Source: Kappaphycus alvarezii
Lineage: Eukaryota > Rhodophyta > Florideophyceae > Gigartinales > Solieriaceae
Length of the DNA: 64,000 nucleotides
Assembly: GCA_002205965.3 (NCBI GenBank)
Contig: NADL03000609.1
Location: forward strand, 1,240,001-1,304,000
Direction: 5' to 3'
A program made the position numbers and the translations under genes. The notes beneath the pieces were generated by a model. That model was not told the DNA's origin. It saw nothing but the letters and a program-made list of their open reading frames with translations, and did not search any database. Of this stretch, positions 12,770 through 24,884 are shown in pieces (within the stretch, counting starts at the first letter, position 1; every line of letters starts with the position of its first letter).

Positions 12770-13050
12770 CACTTCTTTAGCTGTTAGAGCATATCTCCTG
12801 TGATTCAAATGATCATCACACAGGAAAAGATCGAAAACGGCACTGGAATTTCGATCCCTTTGCTTCCAATACTTGTACGCGGAACGTAGTTCGTCTTCAA
12901 GAATATTTTTATCAGTCAAGTACTGCTCCACTGGGCCAATAAAAGCTGAATCTTTCGTTTTAACACGTCCTCCTTGAGCTTTTATATCTTCAAGTACCCT
13001 TCTTTTTAACCTTCTCCGCTACTCATTGCGATTGCAAAGGAATTTTGTCC
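12770..13050 (-). pseudogene. CopA gag N-terminal fragment
   Basis: The minus strand from 13036 reads atgagtagcggagaaggtta, aligning with the CopA gag start at 45852 (atgagtagcggagaagatca). Similarity continues through the WKQ...LL, DVEQY and YKAWKQ regions to the AKE segment, with frameshifts throughout. It sits directly downstream of the ORF1 relic, the same order as in the young copy at 45 kb. Confidence 0.7.
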
Positions 13051-13199
13051 TGTTCGGAGATAAAAAAAAGGACTGATATTTCCTTGCAGTGGCAAGGCCA
13101 CCTCTATAGTAACACAGCACACGAAACTCTGAATAAATTAGAAGGCCAATGAAGTCGCTTTTAAATGAATAGATAAACCCTGAGCATCCCAGATACAAA

Positions 13200-13815
13200 A
13201 ACAATATTCAATTGTGTCTTTTCGTTCTCTTGATGATTGATAACTTTGTGGGAATCAAACAATCTACCACAAACAGTACAGTCAATGGTCTGAGCTTTGT
13301 TCTCCTTTTTTAGTTCTATAAACCTTGGAATTGGGATGATGATAGGATGCCTTGCAGTTGTTGCAAATAACGTAAAAAAGCTTGTGAAATACCTCTCGTA
13401 TTTCGGGATAATTCTCTTCCACTCCTTTACTTCCCTCTTCCTAGCTCTGTCAGGAAGGGATTCAGCTTTCTTTGCGGGGTGTATTGCATTTCCTATGTTT
13501 GATTCTACAGAATAGATAACTTATTGGTGATCTTACATCTTTCCCCACAGGTAGAAAGACAAATCGTTTTCGACAGGGGTCCTTCAGGTTCGAAAAATTA
13601 CATCAATCCCGAGGTTGAACTCATTGATGACGGTAAATTTCTGACAAGGGCTGCCCTGGGCACTCTGGGCACTACGGCTAGTTCAGAATCTAGCCTAATC
13701 GAGAAGAAGCGAGCAGAAAGAGTGGAGGTGATCTTCAGTGACGGCATTTGAAATTACAAGTCTTTAGACCAACCATAAAGTGCAAAGAGAATCACTTTGT
13801 CGTGCAGAGAAAAGG
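13200..13815 (-). pseudogene. CopA ORF1 (zinc-finger protein) relic
   Basis: The minus strand aligns end to end with ORF1 of the CopA copy at 45125-45691. Matching segments include gtgcccagagtgcccagggc, the aaagaaagctgaatccc region and the second-finger region tgtttgattcccacaaag. The frame is broken by several indels and stops. It lies between a degraded primer site (13935-13948) and the gag relic (12770-13050). This shows that ORF1 belongs to the element and is not a host gene caught once by chance. Confidence 0.75.
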
Positions 13816-13934
13816 AATTGATCAAATAACTTACTAGGACGGAGAGACAGATTCAAGAGACTGAGACAACAAAAGGTAAACAAAGCAATGACCAAGGGCG
13901 ACTTACGGGATTTAGAAATAAATACTGATTTTAA

Positions 13935-13948
13935 CGGAGACCGTAACC
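13935..13948 (-). promoter_or_regulatory. degraded CopA primer-binding site
   Basis: Minus reads GGTTACGGTCTCCG, matching 10 of 14 bases of the site GGTTATGGGCCCAG seen at 44933 and 59437. It abuts an LTR end reading CTTCA, as expected for an LTR/PBS junction. Confidence 0.6.
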
Positions 13949-14995
13949 TGAAGGAAGATGGATGTTTGGAATTTTTCTAAGCGGATGAAGCTGCGGGCTT
14001 TGCTGCCTACAATTTGCTCTGTACTCTAAATTTTGACCTTAAAATATAAGCTAAAAATAATTGCTACTTAACTTCGTCCATTTACAAAATGCAGGAACTT
14101 GAACTATTTAGGCAAGTTAGAATATATTTGCCCAGTAAAAAGTTGAGTAAGCCCATTTTAGAATTTGTTGCAAATCTACCAAATTTTCCTAAACAAAATT
14201 GGTCTGCTACAAACATCAATGCAGAACCTTATTTTGCCAAATATCGGAACTTGATTCTTTTGGGTCAAAATAATGGACCCAACCCTTCATAAAAGCTATA
14301 GAATTTGATAATGGTTCTGACATGCAGCCAAAGAATGTAGCCATGCACGTATAGGTAATTAGAACCCTCATACGTACTATAAAATCAAGGGTTGCTTCTG
14401 TAATGCAGCCGGAGGATGCTGGCGGACAAAGAGTTATCATGACTACAATAATATACAAACTCTATATTTGAATTTCTTTTTTCGATATGCAGCCGAGATT
14501 GGAACCGACAGACGCGGCCATGGGGTACAGTAGTGGAATACTTCAGTAGAATACAGCAAGGGGTGCTGCCAGCCACCGCTGTACGTTGGGGGAACGATGA
14601 GGTTTAATTATGACAATGATTCACATAACCGCCTCCTATTTTATGTTCTCTAACATAACATGAAATACATTACCGGGTACAGTTCTACAGCTCACACATT
14701 CCAGCACGTGCACAGCACTGCAGCAAAGATTCTACACTTGGCTGTACCACGTGTGCATCACACACACAAATTACTTCATGTAAAAGTGTATACACCTTAC
14801 TCTCTATAACCCCGGTCCAGTATACTTCACTATCTTGCACTACCTTAACCAACGTAAAATCACCATATAAGCAACATTCTGCCCTCTAAAATAGCTCATG
14901 GTCAACCTTTACAGCTTTCCAGACATTACACGTGTAAATCAACAACCAATGGAATTGCGTTATTTCACTTGTCAGACATTCATATTACAGGAATT
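13949..14995 (-). mobile_element. LTR-1, 5' LTR of the old minus-strand CopA
   Basis: The 3' end (13949) carries the LTR-1 terminal block (gcagcttcatccgcttag on minus, plus the cccagtaaaaag and catcaatgcagaaccttatt blocks on plus). The middle (about 14300-14590) has three or four decayed minisatellite units with gatgcagcc cores. The 5' half has gtaccacgtgtg and attacacgtgtaa motifs. The outer end is lost near 14995. ORFs inside are chance. Confidence 0.75.
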
Positions 14996-16039
14996 GATCT
15001 TTATCCTAGTGCCTATCGGACCATTGACCTCAAATGAGAACAGAGTTAAGCGCAAATTTTTTTAAGAAAATTTTTTCTTTTATTTTTGTGCTAATCTCTA
15101 CTTAAACCAGTTACGGAGCTGAGTCGAAACAAAATTTTCGATAACTTTAATGCTGGTCAGAGTACGTCCCACTTTTTACCACACGTTAGAATTCGACTTT
15201 AGTGCTGATTTGACAAAATTTACCCCTTCAGTACGTGTAGGTGGATTCTTTAGCCGAACTTCTGTAGAGTTTTAAGCTTCTGAGCAGCAATTTAATGTAC
15301 TTATATGTTTCTAGGGTTTATTTTCTGGTAAATATTTACGGGCCAAAAATGTTTTTGAATCGTCTCACTGTAGATGTATGACAAAGAGATTTGTCCTGAT
15401 ATGAGGACAAAGTGTACTTAATATGAACACAGTGGCCTGGTGAGTATACGGTAAATCAATAAGGGCCAAGTTTCGCTTTTCAAATTTCGTGCAGACTTTG
15501 GATAGCTCGCGGACCTTTTAAAATCGCCTTTTCGGTTCCATAAACTTTGGATTCTTTGTACAGTTGGCTCAGTTTCAGCCTTAGCTACTCACGAATCCAC
15601 ATTTATACCTGTAAGATGCCTGATACCTCTAATGATTTTTTCCAACGCTGTTGGGCGCCAACTTAGCAAACTTTGCGACAGTGCAAAGATTCCAGACATA
15701 TGCGAATTTCCGGCTAAGGCATTTCTTTCGATGTCAAGAATTCTTTTGCTAAGGAAATTTGCTAAGCATTGAATTCCGCTGGAGAAGAAGATGCAGGACA
15801 GTCCTCTCCATCCGGCGACGCTAATCTACAGTCATCCGAATAAGCCATTACGGTCACTCCTCGTCGGTCTTCTCGAGTCTCAAAGTGTTGGTGATTTTGT
15901 GAGACAATCAAACGCCTATCACATTATTGACGATTCCTGCCTGGAAATTTGCATTTTCAAACGCGTAGAAAATAGCCATATGTGATTTTGAAAGGACAGA
16001 AAGGTCATTTGTCTGATATTTTTGTTGACTCCTCACTTA
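14996..16039. other. no gene recognised
   Basis: AT-rich, with ORFs under 70 codons. No similarity to the repeat families in this window was noticed. Confidence 0.35.
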
Positions 16040-16856
16040 CACTTGTCATGATGTGACGGTATGATTGTTATTTATGGGCTATTTTAAAACACAAGGTGTT
16101 TTTTATTCGGTGATTTTACGTAAGGTAAGGTACTGTACTTGGGTGAAGAATAAACGTGTGCAGGATGGCATAGGTGTATGCCGTGTGCACGTGGTAGAGC
16201 GAAGCGTTGAAACTTTTGTTTTTGTGTTGTCCATGCGCTGTACTAGAGTCAGCTGTGGGACTGAATTTCGTACTGAGCTTTACAGTACTTTGAACTTTAC
16301 TTGAGTTGCTACAGTAAGATATGATTTCACAATTTCACCGCTCTTGTAAAGTAAAGTACAGTAGACGGCTGCCTGCATCCGCTGGCTGTATTCCATTTCT
16401 TCACTCCTTGGCCTTCTCGGCTGCATTCTTCGTGTGCTGGTTGAATCTATATTTAGTATTAGGTTACATTAATTTATCCCAGAATACATCATACATGAGA
16501 GTTCATGAGATTTCATGTAATTTATATTTCGGCTGCAATCTCTGATGGCCTCCATTTTACTTCTTGAAATGAAATAAGGTACCAAACCGACGCATTTAAT
16601 AGACTAAAGTCCTTAACTGAATTTCAGCGGCTTGGAAGCAGATGGATAGTCAACTGAATGAGACTTTCTGCTGGGCCACGATCCTCCAGGTTGCTACAGA
16701 GAATTGGAGTCGATGGAATTTAGTAATAAACCTGAGTGTAGAGGGAAGTTGTTGGAGGTAATACTTAATGACAAAGTAATAGAGCACAGGGTAAATTATG
16801 GGTAGCCAAGCTCGAAACTTCATCCTCGAACTGACCAGTTTCCCCGGAACCCATCA
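16040..16856 (+). mobile_element. LTR-1 copy, sense strand plus, decayed
   Basis: Starts within the LTR-1 5' half (gattttacgtaaggtaaggt, then paired tacagt motifs), passes a collapsed minisatellite (ctgcatccgctggctg) and ends with gggtaaattatgggtagcc and ...CCCATCA at 16856. No primer site follows, so it is probably a solo or truncated LTR. Confidence 0.65.
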
Positions 16857-17283
16857 TTGTACAGAACGTTTTCGTCCCCTGAGTGAGAAAAGGCGTTGAA
16901 ATGGCCTGTGTGTTTACTCAGTATACCACGCCACATGCAACTGCATACGGCTTAGTGGTCGATGTGTTTTCCAGCGTGGTAATTTTTGTACTAACATGAC
17001 TTATCGGTCGTTATCTACTAAACATATGACTCAAAAGGAAAAGGACACGAAGGAAACATTAAAAACTTGCAAGTGATGGAGGCAATTCATCCCTTGCAGT
17101 TGAAGCCTAAAATGTTAAGCAACAGGAAGACAGAGTAAAAATAAGCACAGGTAAACGAAGAAACACATTCTTTGCTTCGCCGTCTCCGCACCCCTGCTGT
17201 TGGGGAAAAATTTCTAAACGAGGGCAGCTGAGAAGGTAGGGATTTAAAAAAGAACAGCTATACCCGTTATGCACGTCTACTGA
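16857..17283 (+). other. R3 repeat copy; otherwise nothing recognised
   Basis: 16903-16975 matches the short repeat at 6207-6290 (gcctgtgtgtttactcag, ggcttagtggtcgatg). The remainder is AT-rich without a gene. Confidence 0.35.
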
Positions 17284-18290
17284 TTGCTGATGGCAACGAT
17301 TGGCGATACGCAGGAAGTTTGCCTGAAGCGCCTTTCACTGTTCATTTCGCGGTCTCTCTTTTGTAACTACGGTCCCACTATCATCAGTTTGCTATCCTAC
17401 ATCCGATTCCTTCACCTCAATGTCTTCTCTTTCTTCTTCCCTTCTTTTCGTACTGCTCCGTTCGTGATACGTTTTCTCATTTTCTACAACTTATTGAGGT
17501 CCTGGACGTCCCCAACAATCTCCTCTGCGCCCTTTGGCATGGAAATCGTCGCCCTTTTTCTTATCTTTGCGTGAACCGACACCATTTTGTCTCTCAAGGT
17601 GGAGGCCTCATTTTACTTTCTTGCGGTTATCTCTACCGACCCCTTGACCCTAGTCTTCAAGCTCTCAGACTACTTGCCCTCATCTTTTAACGATTGCTCC
17701 AATTTCTGCACCCTGTTTTCGGCCTAGTCCGATTCGCTCAACATGATGCTCGAACTCATCCTCTCAAACCTGTACCTTTTAGACCCACTCATTTGCCCCA
17801 CCAATTCCTAAGCTCCTACCGGTCTCCCTCAGTAATTCACGACCTCTGTTTCTTTTCCTCCATAATCACTGCGTCAACATTCTTTTTATATTAAACCACT
17901 CATTGGCTTTTCTCAAACTCTCATTTCCCTTCTTGAACCTCTCACATTCCCTTTTAGAGTAGCAAAGCCTCATGTTCACAAACTCCTCGACAGGGACCTG
18001 TCCCACGTCGCCCGGCCTCGAATGCCTCTTTCCACTTTTTCACATCCATTCAACCGCCTTGATATACGTCTCCCTTGCAACCCTCAACGCACTCTCATCC
18101 CTCAACAAACTTCTTTTTCCTATCGGCCAACTCCCTTACGAATCTTTCCCTCTTGCCGTACGCGCCCTCTTTAGCATCGCGGGTTCGAGCCTTGCGAGTG
18201 GTTGTACCGCTGAAATTTTAATTTGTGCTTTTTTGGCTTTGCTTACTGTCCCTCAGGGTATAGAAATGATACGTGAGACGTCCTAATCCT
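17284..18290 (-). pseudogene. decayed coiled-coil type ORF
   Basis: The plus strand is strikingly pyrimidine-rich, so the minus strand reads as charged, helical peptides in shifting frames. Examples are GAYGKRERFVRELADRKKKF, ESALRVARETYIKAVEWM and NEASTLRDKMVSVHAKIRKR, separated by stops and frameshifts. This is what an old K/E/R-rich coiled-coil gene would leave. No domain is recognised. The plus-strand ORFs here (for example 17284-17574, 17972-18286) are hydrophobic shadows. Confidence 0.35.
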
Positions 18291-18589
18291 TCCTAACGAC
18301 GGATTAGATCCGAAAAGCTGCTCGTTGCGGAGACAATGAAAAATTTGGGCTGGGCTACCCTAACTTTACTTGATGCTCTATTTTTCCCTCATTACCTACT
18401 ATCCACAAATTATTCCTTCTTCTTCCGGGTGCTTACTGAATCTCTCGAAAATAAAGAGTTATAGCAAATTGGGGACCTTTTCCAGCAGAAAGGCTCATTC
18501 AGTCCGACATCCAAATGCATCCAAAGCTGTTGAAGTTACGTTAAACATATTGGCCCACTATATTAATCCGTTTGGTACCTCATTTTCTT

Positions 18590-19268
18590 TAAGGAGGTAT
18601 ATAGATGCAGCCAAAGGATGAATCCAAGAATAAAGACAGGGAGCACAGCATTAGGATGCATCCAAGGATGCAGGCGGGAGTTCAGCAGTGAGATGAAGCC
18701 AGGGAGTGCAGCAGTGAGATGCAGCCAGGGAGTGCAGCAGTGAGATGCAGCCAGGGAGTGCAGCCGACCGTCTACTTTATATTCAATTAAAGGAGCTTTG
18801 CAATAATCAAATTGATTCTGTTAACCGCCGCTTACTGTAAGACCTCAATTAAAGCACAAAGTACAGTTCCACAGCTGACACCAGTACAACATCTGGACAC
18901 TACGGCAGCAAAGGTTTCTGCGCTTTGCTGTACTACATGTGCATCACATACAAAAATGCCATAACGTACACTTTCACATGTCCTATTCGCGTGCCTCCCG
19001 TACAGTAAATTCTTAAACTACTAATAGAACTTTAACTCACGTAAATTGAGGTGTGGAAAACATTCAAATCTTTGAAATAGATCAAAAAACACCAATCCTG
19101 TTACAAAAATTACACGTATGAAACGATAAGTCGACTGCAGTAAATTGAACTACCTTCCCTCTCAAAATCACATATTTACACGTATACAGATGTTCCAAAC
19201 TATAACGCTCGAGGTAGGACTTTTCACCAATGTGATAGGCGTGCAATGGTCTCACAAAACCACCAACA
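18590..19268 (-). mobile_element. LTR-1 copy, decayed
   Basis: Begins with a cluster of short direct repeats (agatgcagccagggagtgcag, period about 26 bp, 18660-18760) derived from the minisatellite core. It then has the central tacagt and acatgtgcatcac blocks and ends at 19268 with ...CACCAACA, that is TGTTGGTG on minus, a valid LTR-1 5' terminus. The 300 bases before it (18291-18589) show no gene. Confidence 0.6.
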
Positions 19269-19299
19269 TGTACAGCTTTCTGCGGTCCTCGGAGTGAAG

Positions 19300-20250
19300 C
19301 GGAGTGATGAAATATTGCGTAAATTTTGACAAGTGGAACTTGGACAGTAGTTCCCTAGGCTCTATATTGCTTCCTGCAGTCTCACTGGCCGATAAGTCAG
19401 ATGCTTCAATTCTATTGGCTTATGGCTTGTTCGCGTAATGACTGTAGAGGTTTAACGGTTGATTGTGGCCTATTTTAGAGGACAAAATGTTGACCCATAC
19501 GTGTATGGAGTGGTTTTTCGTAATATAACGTACTGCAAGGAGGAGAAGACTATACGTAATGTATAAGAGCGATACAAAAGTAAGGTAAGTACGCGTGTTT
19601 ACGTGATGTCATTTGTGTATGTGATGTATACGTGGCACAGCAGAGTGTGGAAACCTTTGGTACAGTGGTGCCCATGTACTGTACTAGTACCAAGTGTGGA
19701 ACTTTACTTCGTACTGTAATTAGTACTGTACTTCTTACTGTATTTGAGTTCTTACAGTAGGAGTGGGTCACGAGAATCACTGTCATGATTACATCGCTCC
19801 GTTTTCTCAAAGTACAGTAGGTGGCCGGCTGCATCCTCTGCCTGCATTCCACTGCTTTCTTCCACTGCTGTATTCTACTGCCATACCCCATGGCTGCATC
19901 TGTCTGTCCTATTCTTGGCTGCATTCTGAAAGGGATATTTGAGTTTACAGTGTGTATAAGAAATCTACTCATGATTATGGTATGTCCCGCTGCATCCCTT
20001 TGCTGCATCTTGAATCATGTATTTGAACCGGTAATGTGTATAAAGATTCTATTTATGATTATAGCTTGTCCGATTGCATTTCGAAACAGGTATTTGACTT
20101 TATAGTACGTATGAGGAGTATAGTTACGATAGCAATCCGTCCGGCGGCAACCTTCGACTGCATTACGGAGGTAACTCCTTACCATATAATACGTATGAGG
20201 ATTATAGCTAAATCTACTTGCGTAGCTGCATACTGCTTATTTCCAAAACT
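19300..20250 (+). mobile_element. LTR-1 copy adjoining gag relic
   Basis: Sense plus. It has the gcgtaaattttgacaagtgg, ctattggcttatg and ttagaggacaaaatgttg blocks, then several tacagt motifs. From about 19820 come decayed minisatellite units (gctgcatcc, gtatgaggat, attatagc). It runs into a CopA gag relic at 20255 with the leader and ORF1 deleted, so it may be the remains of a 5' LTR. Confidence 0.6.
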
Positions 20251-20254
20251 TTAT

Positions 20255-20885
20255 GATACAACAGAACATTAGCACTTCCAACTTATTTACATTGAGTGGC
20301 GGAGAAGATCAGGGAGCAAGGCCTACAGCGATTGGCAAGCTTACGGATGCGAAAAACTATGTGCGGAAGCAAAAGATTTAGCAACTGTTGGCGATGCGCG
20401 ATGTAGAACAGTATATGATTACCGATACTGCCCACTCCGAAGATAAATCTTCTGCATACAGGACGTGGAAGCAGAGAGATCGTACGGTCCGAACCATCAC
20501 CCGCCTGTCCTTTTCTGATGACCACTTGGACCAGGTAATACAAGCCGTAGCCGCAAAGGAAGTTTGGGGTGCTATATTTGAATTCTATGAGGGTCATACG
20601 CTACTGAGCAAATTGGCTGCTCGTCGGGACTTCTACAATTTCATTATGTTAGACAATGAGAAAGTGCTTCGGTACATCGAACTTGTAAGACATTTAGAAG
20701 CCCGTCTAAAGTCTATGTAGACCTTTATTAATGACAAAAAGATGGCCATGTTTGTTATAGATGTCGTACTACCGAAGTTTCATAGGCCTATTGTTGCTCT
20801 AGACGCTCTTAGTTCTGCGGACAATGCGTTCGGTATTGAGTACGTGAAAAATTGTGTCCCACAAGAAAAAAAACCTTCCAAATGA
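20255..20885 (+). pseudogene. CopA gag fragment
   Basis: Starts with gaacattagcac, the leader just before gag at 45820, then gtggcggagaagatcagg. The 110-codon frame 20388-20720 covers MAMRDVEQYMITDT and the LSFSDDHLDQVIQAVAAKEV segment, aligning with the CopA gag at 45.9-46.3 kb. A stop follows after ARLKSM, then an unframed tail to NAFGIEYVK. The zinc knuckle and everything after are missing. A short LTR-1-like scrap may follow near 20905. Confidence 0.75.
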
Positions 20886-21149
20886 GACGCTGCAAGTTGG
20901 AATATTTTTCTGAACGGGATAAGTTGCGTGCTTTGCTACCCCAGCGTTTTCTCGAAGGACCAACGTTCTGCATTGAGTACTGCTTTTGAAACATACCCTA
21001 AAAAAACTGTTGGAAACTTGGTGCGACGATTAAACGCCCGTCTCACTTATGAAAAGTATCTTACAGAGCTCCACAGGTCGAGAATATGCACACATGTCAG
21101 GGATGCAAAGGTGCCTTGGCTGTTTTTACTCATTTAAGGGAGGATATGA

Positions 21150-21815
21150 TATAAGGGTTATGTATGGGCAACTTTACAGGTCCAATTGTTATTTACGAGT
21201 CATTTTACGTATGGTAAGGTGTTTAAAAAGTGTGAGAAATGTACTCTACGGGAGCTATACAGAATAAAACGCGTACAAGTGTGCACTTTGGCATTGCTAT
21301 ATGCGATGTAAAGTGGTAAAGAAAAGCTTCCAAACTATTGCTGCACTGATATCCAAGGATTCGTGCAAGTTGTGGAACTGTATTCGTACTGTACTTTAGA
21401 CCATAGATTAAGGAGCGGTTATGCGAACCATTGTCATTATTACACGGCTTAGATTATTTAACATACAGTAGATGACTGGCTGCATCCGCAGTCTTTATTC
21501 CACTGCTGCACTCCCTAGATGCATCCATGGCTCCATTCACACTACTGCACTGTCGGGTCCCTTCTCGCTAGCATCCCAACAAAATATATTTGATTCTATA
21601 ATGCGTATTAGGATTCTAGTTATCTATACGCTTTGTACGGCAGCATCTCCGGCCACATCAATCGGCTTCATTCCCTAGCTACATGGTCCACTGCATTCTT
21701 CTTGTGTTGATGATCGAATACATTCTTGGTACGAGGGTACGTTCACTAGCCCCTGAAATTATTTTGTGTATGATAGTTCATATTATTTATATTTGGGCTG
21801 GGTTTTCGGCTGCGT
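21150..21815 (+). mobile_element. LTR-1 copy, partial
   Basis: Contains acgagtcattttacgtatgg, then spaced tacagt motifs and minisatellite core remnants (gctgcatccgcag; ttctataatgcgtattagga). Its right part resembles 16440-16545. Both termini are missing. Confidence 0.5.
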
Positions 21816-21980
21816 TGTACACATTATATCATAAAAAAAGCCAACCACACTGAAAATCTGCTTGAACAATAAGCAAATCGCTGATATGTAAATTTTGGTC
21901 CTTTAAAAGTATAAAATCGTTACTTGCTCTGTTATTGCACACACAACAGAAAAACCTGGTAATGCACGAGTTTCTTAATG
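21816..21980 (+). repeat. dispersed repeat R2, copy 2
   Basis: Matches 5870-6020 over about 150 bases, including a gctgatatgtaaattttgg block and a tctgttattgcacacacaac block. It lies between two LTR-1 copies in opposite orientation. Confidence 0.55.
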
Positions 21981-21984
21981 AAGA

Positions 21985-23254
21985 TGGATCGAGTGGGGAA
22001 CTTTGCCGGGTGGATGCAGTTGCGGGACTGGCTATCCATAATTTACTCGGCAGTCTAAAATTATTGCTTTAAGTACAAACTACTCGCTAGCTCCCTTCAT
22101 CCAGTTACAAAACCCCATACATTGAACAATTTGTGCATGTTGGAAGATATTGTCCCAGTAGAAAAGTTCATCAAGTCCATTTTCGAATTGCTTCCAAAGC
22201 TGCCAATTTTGCGAAAAAAATTGGCTTAATAGAGTCAATGCAGTACCTTTTTTTGAAAACCTATCCAAACAGAGTTCTCTCGTACGAAAATCACGGATTT
22301 AACCCATTATAAATATTATAGAATATAAGAAAGGTTCTGTGATGCAGCCGCAGTATGCAATTAGGCACGCAGATGTAACTAGAATCCTCATAAGTATTTA
22401 AGAATAAAGAATTGTTTCCGCAATGCAGCTGGAGGATGCAGCCCGCCAAACCGTAATCATAAATAGAATCCTCATATACATTATATATTTAAATATCTCT
22501 TTTCGGATTCAGCCAAAAATGAAACGGACATATGTTGGCAGCAGCAGATTGCAGCAGTGGAATGCAGCCAGCGGATGCAACCGGCCATCTACTGTAACTA
22601 GGGAAAACGGAGCGATGTAATCAAGATAGCGATTCTCAAAACCTACTCTAACTGTACGAACTCAAGTACAGTAAAAAGTACTGTGCGTTGTAAATTTCCA
22701 CACCTGACACTAGCACAGTACATGGACACCACTGCACCAAAGGTCTCTACACTCTGCCGTAACCAGTATACATCATGTACACAAATGCCACCACGTACAC
22801 GTGTACATACCTTACTTCTGCATAGCTCTTTTTCAGTTAACTCTTAACTCCTGTACAGTACCTCATACTACGTAAAATCACCCCATAAAGAACAAATTGT
22901 CTTTAAAAATAGCTCATTATCAGCCCTTACACCTCTACAGCCATTACGTGTTTAATTTATCAGCGAATAGTACTGAATCATTTGACCAACCAGGCAATGA
23001 GATTGCAAAAAGAAATCTTTAGCCTATATAACTAAGGGCGAGGGTCCATGTGTCAAAAGATAAGCAAAATATGCATAAATCTCCGACCCTCAAAATCGCT
23101 CTTTCGTTACCGGAAACTTTGGATTTCTCCCGAAACTGTGGCAATATCAGCCTTCACCCCATATATGTCCATTTCCACGTGGAAGACGTTTCATGCCTCC
23201 TATGTGGCTTGCGACCGAATTCGGGATCATATGATTGTCTCGGCAACTCAAGAA
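21985..23254 (-). mobile_element. LTR-1 copy, nearly full length
   Basis: On minus it begins TGTTCTTGAGTTGCCGAG at 23254. It passes the acgtgtac and tacagt zones (22600-22900) and the minisatellite (22330-22590, about three units) and ends near 21985 in the pccgcaactgcatcc-type terminal block. No gag or primer site adjoins it, so it is probably a solo LTR. The short ORFs within it (such as 22423-22620) are not genes. Confidence 0.7.
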
Positions 23255-23639
23255 CAGTACGTTGAACCATCAAACAAAAAATATTGGTTTGGTGAAAATC
23301 AGAATTTATGCTGCAGGATAAGACAGTGAGAAATGTAAAAAACGGTGTAATACAGCACAGCACAGCTCTGTACGGTACGGTACGTTTTTACCATGCTGTG
23401 TATTTCTGCCTGATGCCATACAGCACCTCCTCTTGAGTAAATATCAGGATAACTGTACTTTAAGATTTTAAAAAATTTGCCCATTCGAAGTTTCTTGGCC
23501 CAAAACTGTTGAAGCTGGACAGCGTTCTGAAAACTTACAAAATGCAAATGCAAATATGGCCGACAAAATTGGCAAAGAAGCGCGACTTTTGCCATGCGGT
23601 AGCAACTGTGCGTACAGTACTTTACTATGAATAGCTGCG
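23255..23639. other. no gene recognised
   Basis: Contains a short run of cagcacagcacag and ggtacggtacgg simple repeats near 23350-23390. A 98-codon minus ORF (23299-23595) has no recognised domain. Confidence 0.35.
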
Positions 23640-24340
23640 CGGAATCCAGAGCCCTTCTACTCCGCTTCCCTCCTAATCCATCTCTTCCTCACTGACAACT
23701 TCCACCGGGTGGTTCAGGGGGACCCTGGGGATATCTCCCACTTCGCAGCATTAAGGACTCCAAGGTCGCATATGCCGATCCAACAACAGTCAATGGGATG
23801 AACGACCGGCAAAAGCCCTCCAAACTCACCTGAATAGTCAGTAACGCACTCTCCCATGTCTCCCTTCCTCTAAAAATCGAGACGATGACTTAACGATTCG
23901 GAGGGCACAGAGCCTCGCTGCTGATGCTCAATATAGCTGTGCGATGTCCACCGTGCATCAGTCCTGCATCGCCAATGATAGGCACTCCACGGTAGTTGCC
24001 CGCCTCCGCTTCCTGCACTCCGCTCTATCAACGCTATTGACGGCCCTTCCAGCCGCAGACTTCCTCCTGCCGATGCACATCTCGGAGGCAACTGTCTTCG
24101 AAACTGTTCGCAACGACAACTCAAACTTTGCCAATAGCCCGAATCGGATTCACCCGTGCCTCATCCACCTTCAAATTGTTCTCACCCATGCAATGGTCGT
24201 GCACCAGGCCGGCCTCAAGGGTATCTCGACACTAACTGCTGTAGTCAAGAGACTCGTGCGGGAAGACCCCCTCGAGACACAATACCGCTCCTATCCACCG
24301 CCACCTTGATTCCCACCCAACCGCGACCAGACAAAATCCG
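23640..24340 (+). other. GC-rich island, possibly an old coding insertion
   Basis: About 700 bases are clearly richer in GC than both flanks. The longest frame (23944-24309, 121 codons) contains ARLRFLHSALSTLLTALPAA and AGLKGISTLTAVVKRLVRED; other frames also read as protein-like between stops. The composition resembles the LINE-type insertion at 50274-51397, but I found no shared motif. No function assigned. Confidence 0.25.
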
Positions 24341-24370
24341 TCCATTGCATTAGGGCCTGCACTGCTCCGA

Positions 24371-24610
24371 TTAGTCACTAAGGTGGAAAAGGTGAGAAAC
24401 ACGACTTGGCTCAGATATCAGCCCAATAAGAGCAGCACTTGGCGGAGTCTGCGGTCTAGCAAGCTTCATCGAGGCACGTTGCTCCTCTTGGAGTAGGTGA
24501 CTTATTACATACTCTACTCCGAACGTGCTATTTTCGGATTTGACAGTATTAAGAGATACAAAAAGGTTTTGAAGCCTCTGCAGCAGCAATAGATGGATTA
24601 ATGTTGAATG
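24371..24610 (-). pseudogene. CopA gag fragment
   Basis: The minus frame reads NLFVSLNTVKSENSTFGVEY then LLQEEQRASMKLARPQTPPS. This aligns with the CopA gag just before the zinc knuckle (46.33-46.50 kb: NLIVALDALGSEDKTFGVEY, LLQEEQRASMKLTRRQNPPS). Both ends are lost. From 24611 to 24884 nothing else was recognised. Confidence 0.75.
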
Positions 24611-24884
24611 CTGCCTGGTCGAAAGGGCATATTGATGTTTTCCGACTTTTAAGACAGTGGATGAACTGTTCTTTGTGCTTACAGTATACTGTAGGGTACG
24701 AAAAAGTCACCCCAAAATTCACTTTAAGACACTTCAAACTCCAAAGTATGCATTTCCAACGGAACTATCGCATCTCTTCAGTTTTCTGGTGGTCTTCAAT
24801 CCGTTTCAAGAAAAATGGTCTGCCCTATTTCTTTACCTGGGTTCCCATAATTCTATAAATACCGATCCCTGCCTCAAATCTTAG

